Shown one piece after another: positions 29,640-39,193 of a stretch of 64,000 nt of DNA (the first letter of the stretch is position 1; each line of letters begins with the position of its first letter). The position numbers and the translations under genes are program-made. This stretch comes from an uncultured Paracoccaceae bacterium (GTDB taxonomy: Bacteria; Pseudomonadota; Alphaproteobacteria; Rhodobacterales; Rhodobacteraceae), in NCBI GenBank assembly GCA_947492585.1, contig CANLND010000002.1:62001-126000 (forward strand). Reading direction: 5' to 3'. Under the pieces are notes generated by a model. It was given only the letters and a program-made list of their open reading frames with translations. It ran no database searches and had not been told where the DNA came from.

Positions 29640-30812
29640 TTATCCTATGTGTTGCGCGACCCGAGCATCCGTGGCCCTTCGGGCCAAATGGTCAACATGG
29701 GCAACGGTATCAAGTGTCATTGCGGCGTCAATGAGGCCAGGCTCACGGTCCAGTGTGCCCATTGTCGCCGCAACAATATCGGCCATATCCAAAAACCCGA
29801 TGTGTCCGGCAATAAAGTGATCCAACGCGCGCTCTTTGGCTGCGTTAAACACAGCCCCCATCAAGCCCCCGCGCGCCATAACATCTCGGGCCAATCGCAG
29901 CGCAGGATAGCGCGCCTCTTCGGGGGCGCGGAAATTCAGCTGACCAATTTTGGCAAGATCTAAACGTTCAACAGGCAGGGATTTGCGATCAGGCCAATGC
30001 AGCGCATACCCTATCGCGTGGCGCATATCCGGCGCGCCGACATGCGCCATCAAGGCGCCGTCATTAAAACCAACAATGGCATGGACCAACGACTCAGGGT
30101 GCACCAAAACCTCAATTTGATCCGGGTCCACACCAAAGAATTCACGTGTTTCGATAACTTCCATGGCCTTGTTGAACATCGACGCACTGTCGATGGTGAT
30201 CCGCTGCCCCATGTCCCAATTTGGATGGGTCGACGCCTGCGCAACGGTTGCCTTGGTCAAATCGGCCAAAGGCCAATCGCGAAACGCTCCGCCGGACGCC
30301 GTGATAATTATGCGTTCAACTGCCGCCATGTCTTCACCGACAAGGCCCTGAAATACAGCGGAATGCTCACTGTCGACAGGCAGGATCCGCGCGCTGTGTT
30401 CCTGCGCTGTGGCCAACAGCAACTTGCCCGCGCAAACCAACGATTCTTTATTGGCCAAAGCCAATGTGCTGCCCTGCGCCAAAGCCGTCATACCGGGGTT
30501 CAAACCAGCGGCACCGATGATGGCCGACATCACCCAATCCGCGGGGCGGCTGGCCGCTTCAACCAACGCTGTGTCGCCTGCCGCAGCTTCAACGTCAGAA
30601 CCGGCCAATGCTGCCCGCAAATCATCCAACCGATCAGGAAAAGCGGTGATTGCAACATCGGCGTTCAGATCGATCGCATCATGTGCCAATTGAGCGATAT
30701 TGCTGCCGCCACTTAGCGCGACGACATCATAGGCACTCGGCGCACGGCGGATCAGATCAACGGTGTTCTGACCAATAGATCCCGTGGCGCCGAAAATAGA
30801 GACTTTGCGCAT
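29640..30812 (-). CDS. dxr: 1-deoxy-D-xylulose-5-phosphate reductoisomerase
   Basis: Second step of the MEP isoprenoid pathway. The 390-residue protein begins MRKVSIFGATGSIGQNT with the NADPH-binding GATGSIG, and carries the metal-binding and catalytic segments VDSEHSA and ASGGAFRDWP. The start at 30812 lies 1 bp from the cdsA stop; the longer frame is unlikely. Together with uppS two genes upstream it links isoprenoid supply to undecaprenyl phosphate formation. Confidence 0.96.
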   Translation of the reverse strand: MRKVSIFGATGSIGQNTVDLIRRAPSAYDVVALSGGSNIAQLAHDAIDLNADVAITAFPDRLDDLRAALAGSDVEAAAGDTALVEAASRPADWVMSAIIGAAGLNPGMTALAQGSTLALANKESLVCAGKLLLATAQEHSARILPVDSEHSAVFQGLVGEDMAAVERIIITASGGAFRDWPLADLTKATVAQASTHPNWDMGQRITIDSASMFNKAMEVIETREFFGVDPDQIEVLVHPESLVHAIVGFNDGALMAHVGAPDMRHAIGYALHWPDRKSLPVERLDLAKIGQLNFRAPEEARYPALRLARDVMARGGLMGAVFNAAKERALDHFIAGHIGFLDMADIVAATMGTLDREPGLIDAAMTLDTVAHVDHLARRATDARVAQHIG

Positions 30813-30813
30813 C

Positions 30814-31590
30814 TCAGATCCCCCAAAGGGTAACAATCACCAAAAACAAAGCCGCCGCGCCCAACATACCGTCAAAGCGATCAAACAATCCGCCGTGACC
30901 GGGGATCATGTCTGAACTGTCTTTCACGCCCATTTGCCGTTTCAACGCACTTTCTGCAATGTCCCCGGCCTGACTGGCCATTGCGAGCACCACAGACAGA
31001 CCGATCAACCCGGCGCCAAACCCCAATGGGCTGGCAAACAACGCGCCAACAAACGCCGCAGCCAACCACCCCGCAGCCGTACCAGACCAAGTCTTTTTAG
31101 GGCTGATGCGCGGCCAGAATTTTGGTCCACCAAAGACTTTGCCAGCGAAATACCCAAGCACATCCGTCGCCACCACGACGGAGATCAACCACAGCAGCAA
31201 TGCCACGCCCTGCGCGTTGCGCAGCCAAACGAATCCAAACGCCGCGCACATTGCCCAAAGCGCAAAGATCGAGAATTTTTGTGCCTGCGCGCCCGCCGAC
31301 AACGCTCCAAGCGCGACTGGCAGCAACAGTATCGGCAGCACCAATACCGTCGGCACCAGGCTGGCCACAAGCAACGCCGCCCCCCCAGCCACACCAAGCT
31401 TTAGCGCCCGAGCCGACTGGCCTGGCCACATCATACCGGACAGCTCCCACAGGATACCGCCGCAGACGACCGCAATGGTCAAATTGAACACTACGCCACC
31501 AGCCCAGATTGCAAACAACCCAATGCCCAGCATGACAACAGCAGACAGGATACGGGGGCGCAAATCCGCCCAGCGCGACGACTTGGTCAT
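30814..31590 (-). CDS. cdsA: Phosphatidate cytidylyltransferase
   Basis: Makes CDP-diacylglycerol for phospholipid synthesis. The 258-residue protein is highly hydrophobic with about six to eight membrane segments and ends with the CdsA signature region: SPKKTWSGTAAG, then SQAGDIAESALKRQMGVKDSS and PGHGGLFDRFDGML. It overlaps uppS by four bases. Confidence 0.95.
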   Translation of the reverse strand: MTKSSRWADLRPRILSAVVMLGIGLFAIWAGGVVFNLTIAVVCGGILWELSGMMWPGQSARALKLGVAGGAALLVASLVPTVLVLPILLLPVALGALSAGAQAQKFSIFALWAMCAAFGFVWLRNAQGVALLLWLISVVVATDVLGYFAGKVFGGPKFWPRISPKKTWSGTAAGWLAAAFVGALFASPLGFGAGLIGLSVVLAMASQAGDIAESALKRQMGVKDSSDMIPGHGGLFDRFDGMLGAAALFLVIVTLWGI

Positions 31591-32327
31591 GTTTTCACGC
31601 CACCAAATCGGCGATCTCGAGTGCCAAATTTAGCGCACAGACGCCCCATCTCTTCGGCGGTGAAATCCGGCCACAACGTATCGATAAACTCATATTCCGC
31701 ATAGGCTGACTGCCACAGCAGAAAATTGGAGATCCGCGCTTCGCCACTGGTGCGAATGACCAGATCCGGATCAGGCAACACACATGTGTCGAGATATTTC
31801 GGCAAGGTTTCTTCGTCGACGCTTTCGGGATCAAGCGAACCATTCGCGACGTCCTGCGCCAGCCGTTTGGTCGCACGGGCGACTTCATCACGACCACCGT
31901 AGTTCAAAGCGATGGTCAGATGTGTGCCATCGTTTTCGGCAGTCTTTTCTTCCAACCGGTCCATCAACGCCACAAGTTTTGCGTCCAGACGGGGGCGATC
32001 TCCGATGAAACGTACACGCACGTTCTTGTCGGCCAGTGCAGTCATTTCTTTCGAGATATAGCGCCGGAACAGGCTCATCAATCCGGCCACTTCGACCTGG
32101 GTGCGTTTCCAGTTCTCTGTCGAAAATGCAAAAATCGTTAAATATTTGACGCCAAAATCCGGACAACATTCTACAATTTCACGCACGCGACGTGCGCCCG
32201 CATGATGCCCAAACAACCGTGGTCTCCCACGCGATTGAGCCCAGCGCCCGTTGCCATCCATAATGATTGCAACGTGACGCGGGCCAAGGCCCGCGCCGTC
32301 TCTGCCATTTTGTGCAGCTACATCCAT
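31587..32327 (-). CDS. uppS: Undecaprenyl diphosphate synthase (cis-isoprenyl transferase)
   Basis: Elongates farnesyl diphosphate to the C55 lipid carrier for cell wall and LPS. The 246-residue protein has catalytic Asp24 in IIMDGNGRWAQSRG (21-34) followed by GHHAGARRVREIV, and the conserved late segments FAFSTENWKR and LVIRTSGEARISNFLLWQSAY. Start and length are typical. It lies 8 bp after the frr stop and overlaps cdsA. Confidence 0.96.
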   Translation of the reverse strand: MDVAAQNGRDGAGLGPRHVAIIMDGNGRWAQSRGRPRLFGHHAGARRVREIVECCPDFGVKYLTIFAFSTENWKRTQVEVAGLMSLFRRYISKEMTALADKNVRVRFIGDRPRLDAKLVALMDRLEEKTAENDGTHLTIALNYGGRDEVARATKRLAQDVANGSLDPESVDEETLPKYLDTCVLPDPDLVIRTSGEARISNFLLWQSAYAEYEFIDTLWPDFTAEEMGRLCAKFGTRDRRFGGVKT

Positions 32328-32335
32328 ATCGGGTG

Positions 32336-32899
32336 TCAGACCTGCATGATTTCGGCTTGTTTGGTCTCAAGCGCCTGATCAACCACTTTGATCATCGCAT
32401 CGGTCAGGTCCTGCACTTCGGCTTCCCAGAACTTCTGGTCATCCTCGGACATGCCATCTGATTTGGCTTTCTTGATCTGATCCATCCCGTCGCGACGCAC
32501 GTTGCGCACGGACACACGCGCGTTTTCAGCATAGCTGCCCGCCACTTTGGTCAGTTCACGACGGCGTTCTTCGTTCAGTTCAGGAATGGGCAGCATGATG
32601 ATGGTGCCGTTGAGCTGCGGATTGATCCCCAGACCGGATTCGCGGATGGCTTTTTCTACTTTGCCAACCAACCCCTTATCCCACACATTAATCGTCACCA
32701 TGCGGGGCTCTGGCACGTTGACCGTACCAACCTGATTGATCGGCGTCATTGAGCCATAGGCGTCTACCATCACTGGCTCCAGCATCGAGCCGGAGGCGCG
32801 CCCGGTCCGCAGACTGGCAAATTCGGTTTTCAGATTGGTCATCGCGCCATCCATGCGGCGCTTCAGATCATCGGTATCCAGTTCAAAATCGTCAGACAT
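32336..32899 (-). CDS. frr: Ribosome recycling factor
   Basis: Splits post-termination ribosomes with EF-G. The 187-residue protein starts [19 protein letters not shown] and contains [21 protein letters not shown] and [31 protein letters not shown] in pieces that match RRF domain I. GGGGAGAG lies upstream of the start at 32899; a longer frame to 32989 is not supported. It follows pyrH after about 180 bp, the normal gene order. Confidence 0.97.
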   Translation of the reverse strand: MSDDFELDTDDLKRRMDGAMTNLKTEFASLRTGRASGSMLEPVMVDAYGSMTPINQVGTVNVPEPRMVTINVWDKGLVGKVEKAIRESGLGINPQLNGTIIMLPIPELNEERRRELTKVAGSYAENARVSVRNVRRDGMDQIKKAKSDGMSEDDQKFWEAEVQDLTDAMIKVVDQALETKQAEIMQV

Positions 32900-33076
32900 T
32901 CTGCTCTCCCCTTTTGAGGCATTCTGATGAAAGGTAATACGGTATTGGCTACGGGATGTATAGCAAACAACCGGCGGAATTCGCAGCACTCGGCTGCAAA
33001 TCCCTCCACGTACTATTCATCTATTTACCGCGGATTTCACGATATCGGCGCCGCCAAGGTCAGCGCCGCGCCGCGA

Positions 33077-33826
33077 TTAGTCCTGAACCTTGGTATAGGT
33101 GCCTTCACCCGCCAAGATCCCTCGGAACCCACCGGGTTCATCCAAAGAGAAGACCAGCAGCGGCAAGTTGTTATCACGCGCCAAAGCAATTGCCGACGCA
33201 TCCATAACCTTCAGACGCTTTGTCAGAACTTCGTCATAGCTGATGGTGTCATAGCGCACCGCATCACTGTGTTCCTTGGGGTCTTTGTCGTAGATGCCAT
33301 CTACGCCATTTTTACCCATCAAGATTGCTTCACAGGTCATTTCGTTGGCGCGCAGCGTCGCCGCCGTATCGGTGGTGAAATAAGGGTTACCCGTGCCCGC
33401 GGCAAAAATACAAACCCGTTTTTTCTCTAGGTGGCGCACTGCGCGACGGCGGATATAGGGTTCGGCGACCTCATCCATGCGGATCGCTGAGATGACGCGG
33501 GTGAAAACGTTCAGGCTTTCCAATGCCGACTGCATCGCCAGCGCATTCATGATTGTGGCCATCATGCCCATGTAATCTGCGGTGGTACGCTCCATGCCCT
33601 GCGCCGAACCGCTTAAGCCGCGAAAAATATTTCCCCCACCGATAACCATGCAAATCTCAACACCAAGATCATGCACCGCCTTGACCTCTTTTGCGATGCG
33701 CTGAACTGTTGGCGGATGCAGACCAAAACCCTGGTCACCCATCAGGGCTTCACCCGAAATCTTCAACATCACGCGTTTGTATTTAGCCGCCGGAAATTCT
33801 TCCGACCGTTCCAGATTAATGGGCAT
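33077..33826 (-). CDS. pyrH: UMP kinase
   Basis: Phosphorylates UMP to UDP. The 249-residue amino acid kinase fold protein has [15 protein letters not shown] (16-30), [11 protein letters not shown] and the conserved [12 protein letters not shown] segment. GGAGCG precedes the ATG. In many bacteria rpsB-tsf precede pyrH; here the gene starts the cluster and is divergent from miaA, with about 130 bp of shared promoter region. Confidence 0.96.
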   Translation of the reverse strand: MPINLERSEEFPAAKYKRVMLKISGEALMGDQGFGLHPPTVQRIAKEVKAVHDLGVEICMVIGGGNIFRGLSGSAQGMERTTADYMGMMATIMNALAMQSALESLNVFTRVISAIRMDEVAEPYIRRRAVRHLEKKRVCIFAAGTGNPYFTTDTAATLRANEMTCEAILMGKNGVDGIYDKDPKEHSDAVRYDTISYDEVLTKRLKVMDASAIALARDNNLPLLVFSLDEPGGFRGILAGEGTYTKVQD

Positions 33827-33955
33827 ATTGCGCTCCGCAATTTGTAGGGGTTATTTTGAGCGCAAAATGAAGCAAATTGCCGCCGGGATCAATGCAAGCA
33901 ATGCGTGGATCCGCGAAAAGCTGCAATTTGTGCCCGGACAATCAGGAAACACACT

Positions 33956-34837
33956 ATGGATTTGCCACAGATTGATGCACACACACCTATCCTGATTGCT
34001 GGGCCAACCGCCTCAGGGAAATCAGAACTGGCCCTACGGCTTGCTGAGACATACGGAGGTGTTGTCGTCAACGCGGACGCAAGTCAGGTGTTCGACTGCT
34101 GGCGCGTGATTACGGCGCGCCCCCCGGCCGAGGACGAAGCCCGTGCACGACATCTCCTGTATGGACATGTCGAATATAACCGCGATTATTCAGCCGGCCA
34201 CTGGCTGCGTGAAGTGACTGCACTGCTTCATGGTCCTGAACGTTACCCAGACAGGCTGATTATTGTCGGTGGCACCGGATTGTACTTTAGTACATTAACC
34301 AAAGGCATGGCCGACATTCCTGCCACCCCCGCCGACGTGCGGCAACGTGCGGATAGTATTCCCCTGCCCGACCTTATTGCTGAGCTGGACACCACGACCG
34401 CCGAACGCCTTGATCTGAACAACCGAATGCGGGTTCAACGTGCATGGGAGGTTCAGTGCGCCACAGGACGTCCGCTCGCGCAATGGCAGGACGAAACGCC
34501 TCCGCCTCTGCTACCGCCAGAACGCTGCATCACACTGAATATGGTGTCGGATAAGGACTGGCTCGAAGCGCGCATCCGTCGACGGTTTGATCTTATGCTT
34601 GAGGCCGGCGCCTTAGAGGAAATCGACGCCATGCTGGATCTGTACGACCCGGAGTTGCCATCATGCAAGGCCATTGGCGTTCCAGAGCTAATGGCTTACC
34701 GGCACGGCAAACTTTCACTGGACGACGCCCGGGAAAGCGCCTCAGTTGCGACGCGCCAATTCGCCAAACGTCAACGCACCTGGTTCCGGTCAAAAATGAA
34801 AGACTGGCATCAAGTTTCCCCTGACTGGCGTCCGTAA
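33956..34837 (+). CDS. miaA: tRNA dimethylallyltransferase
   Basis: Prenylates A37 of tRNAs that read codons starting with U. The 293-residue protein has the P-loop GPTASGKS near residue 16, then [18 protein letters not shown] and [14 protein letters not shown], all typical of MiaA. Start 33956 gives the normal N-terminus. The Asp-Ser-Gln-Xaa-Tyr motif of most MiaA proteins reads DASQVF here. It is a single-gene unit divergent from pyrH. Confidence 0.95.
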   Translation: MDLPQIDAHTPILIAGPTASGKSELALRLAETYGGVVVNADASQVFDCWRVITARPPAEDEARARHLLYGHVEYNRDYSAGHWLREVTALLHGPERYPDRLIIVGGTGLYFSTLTKGMADIPATPADVRQRADSIPLPDLIAELDTTTAERLDLNNRMRVQRAWEVQCATGRPLAQWQDETPPPLLPPERCITLNMVSDKDWLEARIRRRFDLMLEAGALEEIDAMLDLYDPELPSCKAIGVPELMAYRHGKLSLDDARESASVATRQFAKRQRTWFRSKMKDWHQVSPDWRP

Positions 34838-34982
34838 AATTTGCAATAATTTTGAAATGTCCATGAATTTCACACAAAGATGTTATCCACGCCATTTTGC
34901 CGCCCGGACTTCTTGCCCGAATCAACTTTCCGTGCCCCTGTGGCGCAACTCAATCATTTAACTTGTTCGTCGTTATCTAATT

Positions 34983-35792
34983 ATGCCGTTTTCCAATTTC
35001 ACACATGACACTTTCGAAGTCCTAACACTCCCACAATTGTCACCTGCTGGAGCTTGGCAAACCGAACTCTCGCATGATCGCGCACAGGATCTGTTAATCT
35101 GGATCTCTCGTGGACAGGGGCGCGTTCTGGTGGACGGGACACACCATAGTTTTTGCGCACATCACGTTATCTTTGTTCCTGCTGGCACGCTTTGGTCGAT
35201 GCAATGCGGCCCTCACACATTTGGATCCTGCCTGACATTACCTACAGGTGTACGGTCCCACATTCTAAACCGCCCCGTGGTGCGCCGTATTGGGGAGCTG
35301 TCAGAACACAGCCACATTTCGACCTTGTTTGAGCAGATACAACGCGAACAGCGCTCACAGCGCAAAGGCTGGGAGGCCGCTCTGGCCTCTCTCGCGACGG
35401 TGTTGCAAATCCAGATCGACAGAAACCTCCCCGAAGGCCATCATAACAGCCCCGTCAGTGCCGCGCGGCGGCTAAGTCGCGCGTATTGCGCCCGCGTCGT
35501 AGAATTTTTTGAACAAAGCACAACCATGGCAGAACACGCCGAGGCACTGCAGGTGACGCCAACCCATCTGACGCGCGTCTGCAAGGCTGAAACCGGCAAA
35601 ACAGCGGCCACGTTGCTGACCGAACGGCAGCTGTTTTCGGCGCGCTCTCTGCTCACCTACAGCGATGCCCCCATTCAAGACATCGCCTCACAGCTTGGGT
35701 TTGGTAGCCCGGCTTATTTTACCCGTTTCATTTCGCAACACACCGGCGAGACGCCCAGCCGCTTGCGCAAATTATCACGGCTTGCGGCCTAA
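34983..35792 (+). CDS. AraC-family transcriptional regulator
   Basis: A 269-residue regulator. The N-terminal half (about 20-110) looks like a cupin-type sensing domain (LLIWISRGQGRVLVDG, VIFVPAGTLWSMQ). The C-terminal AraC DNA-binding domain covers about 165-265, with MAEHAEALQVTPTHLTRVCKAETGKT as the first helix-turn-helix and IQDIASQLGFGSPAYFTRFISQHTGETPSRLR as the family signature. No obvious target gene is adjacent: miaA lies upstream and a convergent membrane-protein gene downstream. The ligand is unknown. Confidence 0.9.
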   Translation: MPFSNFTHDTFEVLTLPQLSPAGAWQTELSHDRAQDLLIWISRGQGRVLVDGTHHSFCAHHVIFVPAGTLWSMQCGPHTFGSCLTLPTGVRSHILNRPVVRRIGELSEHSHISTLFEQIQREQRSQRKGWEAALASLATVLQIQIDRNLPEGHHNSPVSAARRLSRAYCARVVEFFEQSTTMAEHAEALQVTPTHLTRVCKAETGKTAATLLTERQLFSARSLLTYSDAPIQDIASQLGFGSPAYFTRFISQHTGETPSRLRKLSRLAA

Positions 35793-35861
35793 CCCGCCCC
35801 ATTCAATGAAAAAAAGGGGCCGTAGGTGCGGCACAGACGCCACGGCGCGACCGTTGGCGCT

Positions 35862-36227
35862 TTAGCTGCACAGAACGATAACAATCGTCAACACATTAAG
35901 AGTTGAAAACGCCGTCATCGCGGGCAGCGTGCGGGTGCGCCAGATGTTCGCCACAACCCCACCGACGGACGCGACAATTGCACACAGGCTAAACGCGCCA
36001 AGTACGACGCCAAGGTCTTGAGAGAACAGTGCATCTTCGACCAGCCAGCTTCCCTTGAACAACAATCCAATCACGCAGCCCAGCAACACCCCCAATAGGG
36101 ACAGCTCAGTGGCGGCAACACCGCGCTTATGCGACTCCATGATCCCGTCAACAATCACCTGTGATGGAACAGGAGACGGGTCCCACTGAATGCGATTGAG
36201 GCGGTCATCAAAGCTGCTGGTTGTCAC
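35862..36227 (-). CDS. Three-pass membrane protein of unknown function behind a CtrA box
   Basis: A 121-residue protein. The GTG at 36227 is chosen because AGGAGA sits 7 bases upstream; an upstream GTG at 36260 has none. After a hydrophilic N-terminus (TTSSFDDRLNRIQWDP) there are three hydrophobic segments, about 43-60, 72-95 and 103-121. Family not recognised. A CtrA-type site TTAA-N7-TTAA lies 70 bp upstream (36297-36311), and an inverted repeat ATTAAG-GCAT-CTTAAT at 36266-36281, so the gene may belong to the CtrA regulon, perhaps with a polar or motility-linked role. That is inference. Confidence 0.7.
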   Translation of the reverse strand: MTTSSFDDRLNRIQWDPSPVPSQVIVDGIMESHKRGVAATELSLLGVLLGCVIGLLFKGSWLVEDALFSQDLGVVLGAFSLCAIVASVGGVVANIWRTRTLPAMTAFSTLNVLTIVIVLCS

Positions 36228-36296
36228 GGTCTTCTCTCCTAGAATTGGAGAGTAATTCACAAAAGATTAAGGCATCTTAATGGCAATGCGGCGACG

Positions 36297-36311
36297 TTAA
36301 CGCCACATTAA
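36297..36311 (-). promoter_or_regulatory. CtrA-type binding site TTAA-N7-TTAA
   Basis: On the minus strand it reads TTAATGTGGCGTTAAC, matching the CtrA consensus including the trailing C. It is 70 bp upstream of the membrane-protein start at 36227 and close in sequence to the near-site at the ctrA promoter. The other flank is the 3' end of the lytic transglycosylase gene, so the membrane protein is the only sensible target. Confidence 0.6.
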
Positions 36312-36339
36312 GCTTGGTAAACAATTTGTTGCGCGGAAA

Positions 36340-36936
36340 TCAGCCACCCCAGATCTTGCGGACGTAGTTCTGGGTCTCTTTGTAGGGTGGAATACCGCCA
36401 TGTTTTGTCACGGCGTGTGGGCCAGCGTTATACGCGGCCAATGCCAAACGCCAGGATCCAAAGGTACGGTACTGTTGCGCCAGATACCGCGCGCCCCCCT
36501 CCAGATTTTGTTTGGGCACGGTTGGATCCACCCCAAGTTCAGCCGCGGTTTGCGGCATCAGCTGCGCCAACCCTAACGCCCCCTTATGGGACCGCGCCTT
36601 GGCGTTCCAATTGCTCTCTTGCTGGATCAAACGCAAAAACAGGTCTTCGGGAATATTGTGACTGCGCGCCGCCGCCCGCGCCAGCGCCAGATATTCCCCC
36701 CGGTATCGCCCCTGATATGTTCCGCGATAGCTTGACGACCCACTGAGGGCGTCTATGGCGTAACTTTTGGGTTTCAAACGATCAGAGTGTTTATACTGGC
36801 TCGAGGCGCGGCGATCCAACACCTTGGCGTGTGACGAAAATAAATCCCTGCGACTTTTGCTTCCAAATATCTCAGCCTGCGCAGACCCCACGAAAAATGA
36901 CAGCGCGAGTATGCCGCTGATCGCTATGTGTCGCAT
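36340..36936 (-). CDS. Periplasmic lytic transglycosylase (SLT domain)
   Basis: Cuts peptidoglycan between MurNAc and GlcNAc. The 198-residue protein has a signal peptide (1-21, cleavage after AQA) and a basic linker. The SLT domain spans about 82-195, with catalytic Glu107 in [24 protein letters not shown], and the AYNAGPHAV motif. It is a single-domain enzyme without the superhelical region of Slt70. It ends about 30 bp before the CtrA-type site. Confidence 0.92.
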   Translation of the reverse strand: MRHIAISGILALSFFVGSAQAEIFGSKSRRDLFSSHAKVLDRRASSQYKHSDRLKPKSYAIDALSGSSSYRGTYQGRYRGEYLALARAAARSHNIPEDLFLRLIQQESNWNAKARSHKGALGLAQLMPQTAAELGVDPTVPKQNLEGGARYLAQQYRTFGSWRLALAAYNAGPHAVTKHGGIPPYKETQNYVRKIWGG

Positions 36937-37183
36937 TTATTCCGTCCCACGTTGTGCAGCTCTTGTTCCCTGCTGATCGAGACTATAAGCACTCTGTTTC
37001 AAATTTAAAGCACCTGCGCAAAATCCAACGCCAAACCCTTAGGTGGCGCTGAACGGCGAACGCGCCTTTTCACACTCCTGCGGGGGCGGTAGTATGACGC
37101 CAACAGACAGACATTGAGCGGCAGAGATTCGACGCCAGATCCGTTGATGCTCGCCCGGAAACAACGAAGGACAGGACCATAAA

Positions 37184-37711
37184 ATGGCCGGATCACTGAA
37201 CAAAGTTATGCTTATCGGCAATTTGGGCCGCGACCCTGAGGTCCGCAGCTTTCAGAATGGAGGCAAGGTTTGCAACCTACGCATCGCCACCTCCGAAAAC
37301 TGGAAAGACCGCAACACCGGTGAACGCCGCGAGAAAACCGAATGGCATTCGGTCGCTGTTTTCAGCGAAGGTTTGGTGCGCGTCTGTGAGCAGTACCTGC
37401 GCAAAGGCTCCAAAGTGTACATCGAAGGCCAGCTGCAAACCCGCAAGTGGCAGGATCAAAACGGTCAAGATCGGTATTCGACCGAAATTGTCTTGCAGGG
37501 CTTTGGCTCAACTCTGACCATGCTGGACGGTCGCGGCGAAGGCGGCGGCAATGCTGGTGGGTCACAAGGCGGCGGATACGGCGGCGGCCAGGGTGGCGGC
37601 GGCAGTTATGGCGGTGGCTATGACAGCGGCAACCAAGGCGGCGGTTTTGGGGGCGGCAGTCAAGGTGGCGGCGCATCCCATAACATCGACGACGATGAAA
37701 TCCCGTTCTAA
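37184..37711 (+). CDS. ssb: Single-stranded DNA-binding protein
   Basis: Coats single-stranded DNA in replication and repair. The 175-residue protein has an OB fold in about 1-110 ([21 protein letters not shown], then TEWHSVAVF and [15 protein letters not shown]), a Gly/Gln-rich linker, and the acidic tip DDDEIPF that binds partner proteins. No SOS-type box was seen upstream, unlike some alphaproteobacterial ssb genes. A strong terminator follows. Confidence 0.97.
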   Translation: MAGSLNKVMLIGNLGRDPEVRSFQNGGKVCNLRIATSENWKDRNTGERREKTEWHSVAVFSEGLVRVCEQYLRKGSKVYIEGQLQTRKWQDQNGQDRYSTEIVLQGFGSTLTMLDGRGEGGGNAGGSQGGGYGGGQGGGGSYGGGYDSGNQGGGFGGGSQGGGASHNIDDDEIPF

Positions 37712-37732
37712 AAACGCGTGACATTTTTTGGA

Positions 37733-37761
37733 AGGGCTGGAGAGTATCCAGCCCTTTTTTT
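37733..37761 (+). terminator. Rho-independent terminator after ssb
   Basis: AGGGCTGGA (37733-37741) and TCCAGCCCT (from 37747) form a perfect 9-bp stem followed directly by a run of T residues. Confidence 0.92.
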
Positions 37762-38071
37762 GACCAGACACGTCGGCCGGCCATTTACATCAACAGGCGA
37801 CAACAGGGTGACAACCCCGCCTCAATGAAGTGATTTAACACAGCTTTCACCGCGTAGATATTCCGGTCACCTTCGTACTAGTACATCATTGTTGAGCATT
37901 TATGGGTTCAGGCCGGGAGCACGTTGCCCAAGCTAGCACACTGGATTGCACCAATCTGCACGGTTCTGCTCGTGTTGTAAGACGGGGCTCTGGGGCGCTG
38001 CCCCCGCCACGCGCGGCGTGGCTCCCCCGGGGTATTTTCCCGCCAAAAAGAAGCCGCCTGCCCTCATGTGT
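37762..38071. other. Intergenic region between ssb and aroB with a GC-rich hairpin element
   Basis: No gene seen. At about 37985-38050 there is a GC-rich stretch with GGGGCTCTGGGGCGCTGCCCC and GCCACGC-GCG-GCGTGGC stems, then CCCCGGGGTATTTT and CCAAAAAGAAG. Elements of this look recur at gene ends in roseobacter genomes; here it probably terminates the minus-strand aroK-aroB transcript. Confidence 0.5.
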
Positions 38072-39193
38072 TCAATGTGAACGCAGCGCCAGCGCCTCTT
38101 GTAGTATTTGGTGCACGGTTTCCGTCGGCACATCTGCTGTTACAAAGGCCTCACCTATGCCACGCGCAAGGATAAAGCGGAGCTGACCATCGAGCACTTT
38201 TTTGTCCTGAGCCATAAGATCCAGCAATGCCTGAGCATCCGGCAATTCGCCGGGGATGTCGGCCAGATCGGTTTTCATGTTCATGGATTTCAAATGCTGA
38301 CGCACACGACTGGGATCTTCTTGGCTGCACATCCCCAAGCGTGCGGACAGCTCAAACGCCAGCGCGCAGCCAATGGCAACGCCTTCGCCATGCAACAAGC
38401 GGTCAGAGTATCCGGTCGCGGATTCGAGCGCATGACAGAACGTATGTCCCAAATTCAAAAGAGCGCGATCCCCTTGTTCGGTCTCGTCCCGCACTACAAT
38501 GTCCGCTTTCATCTGCACCGATCGCGCCACGGCCTGCACCCGTGTTTCCATATCACCTGCAGTGAGTTTAGGGCCGTTCTTTTCGAGCCAGCTGAAGAAA
38601 TCAGCATCTCCCAATAGACCGTATTTCACCACCTCCCCGTAGCCCGACAAGAAATCACGTGGTTCCAATGTGCCGAGCACCTCGGTGTCAGCCAGAACCA
38701 ATGTGGGTTGATGAAACGCGCCGATCAGATTTTTGCCCTGCGGCGCGTTGATGCCAGTTTTTCCGCCCACTGAACTGTCCACTTGCGCCAAGAGTGAGGT
38801 GGGGATCTGAACAAAACGCACGCCCCGGCGCAACACAGCAGCAGCAAACCCCGCCAGATCGCCAATCACGCCGCCACCGAAGGCGATGACAACGTCATTG
38901 CGCTCGACCTTTTTGTCGAGCAGCCACTCGACGGCTCGGGTGAACTGCGGCCAGCCCTTGGTGCTTTCTCCGGGAGGCAGCGCAAGCGCCTCCATTTCGA
39001 TGCCTTCAGCCGCCAGACCAGCCCGCAAATGTTCAAGATGCAGTGCCGCAACCGTTTCATCGGTCAGCACCGCGACGCGGCGACGTTTGCCCAGAAATGG
39101 TAAAATTCGCTGCCCCGCTTGGGCGATCAGCCCCGGCCCAACCACGACATCATAAGCACGATCATCCAGATCAACGTGAACAGTTTGTTCCAT
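38072..39193 (-). CDS. aroB: 3-dehydroquinate synthase
   Basis: Second step of the shikimate pathway. The 373-residue protein has the NAD-binding segment FGGGVIGDLAGFAAAV, the metal and substrate region QVDSSVGGKTGIN, and LLNLGHTFCHALE with the zinc-binding His. Length is normal. It overlaps the aroK stop by one base, so the two genes form an operon on the minus strand. Confidence 0.96.
   Translation of the reverse strand: MEQTVHVDLDDRAYDVVVGPGLIAQAGQRILPFLGKRRRVAVLTDETVAALHLEHLRAGLAAEGIEMEALALPPGESTKGWPQFTRAVEWLLDKKVERNDVVIAFGGGVIGDLAGFAAAVLRRGVRFVQIPTSLLAQVDSSVGGKTGINAPQGKNLIGAFHQPTLVLADTEVLGTLEPRDFLSGYGEVVKYGLLGDADFFSWLEKNGPKLTAGDMETRVQAVARSVQMKADIVVRDETEQGDRALLNLGHTFCHALESATGYSDRLLHGEGVAIGCALAFELSARLGMCSQEDPSRVRQHLKSMNMKTDLADIPGELPDAQALLDLMAQDKKVLDGQLRFILARGIGEAFVTADVPTETVHQILQEALALRSH

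Noticed and set aside
36937-37183. Possible SOS box upstream of ssb
   Set aside because: Only GAAC-N3-GAAC-like words are present; spacing does not fit the LexA consensus.
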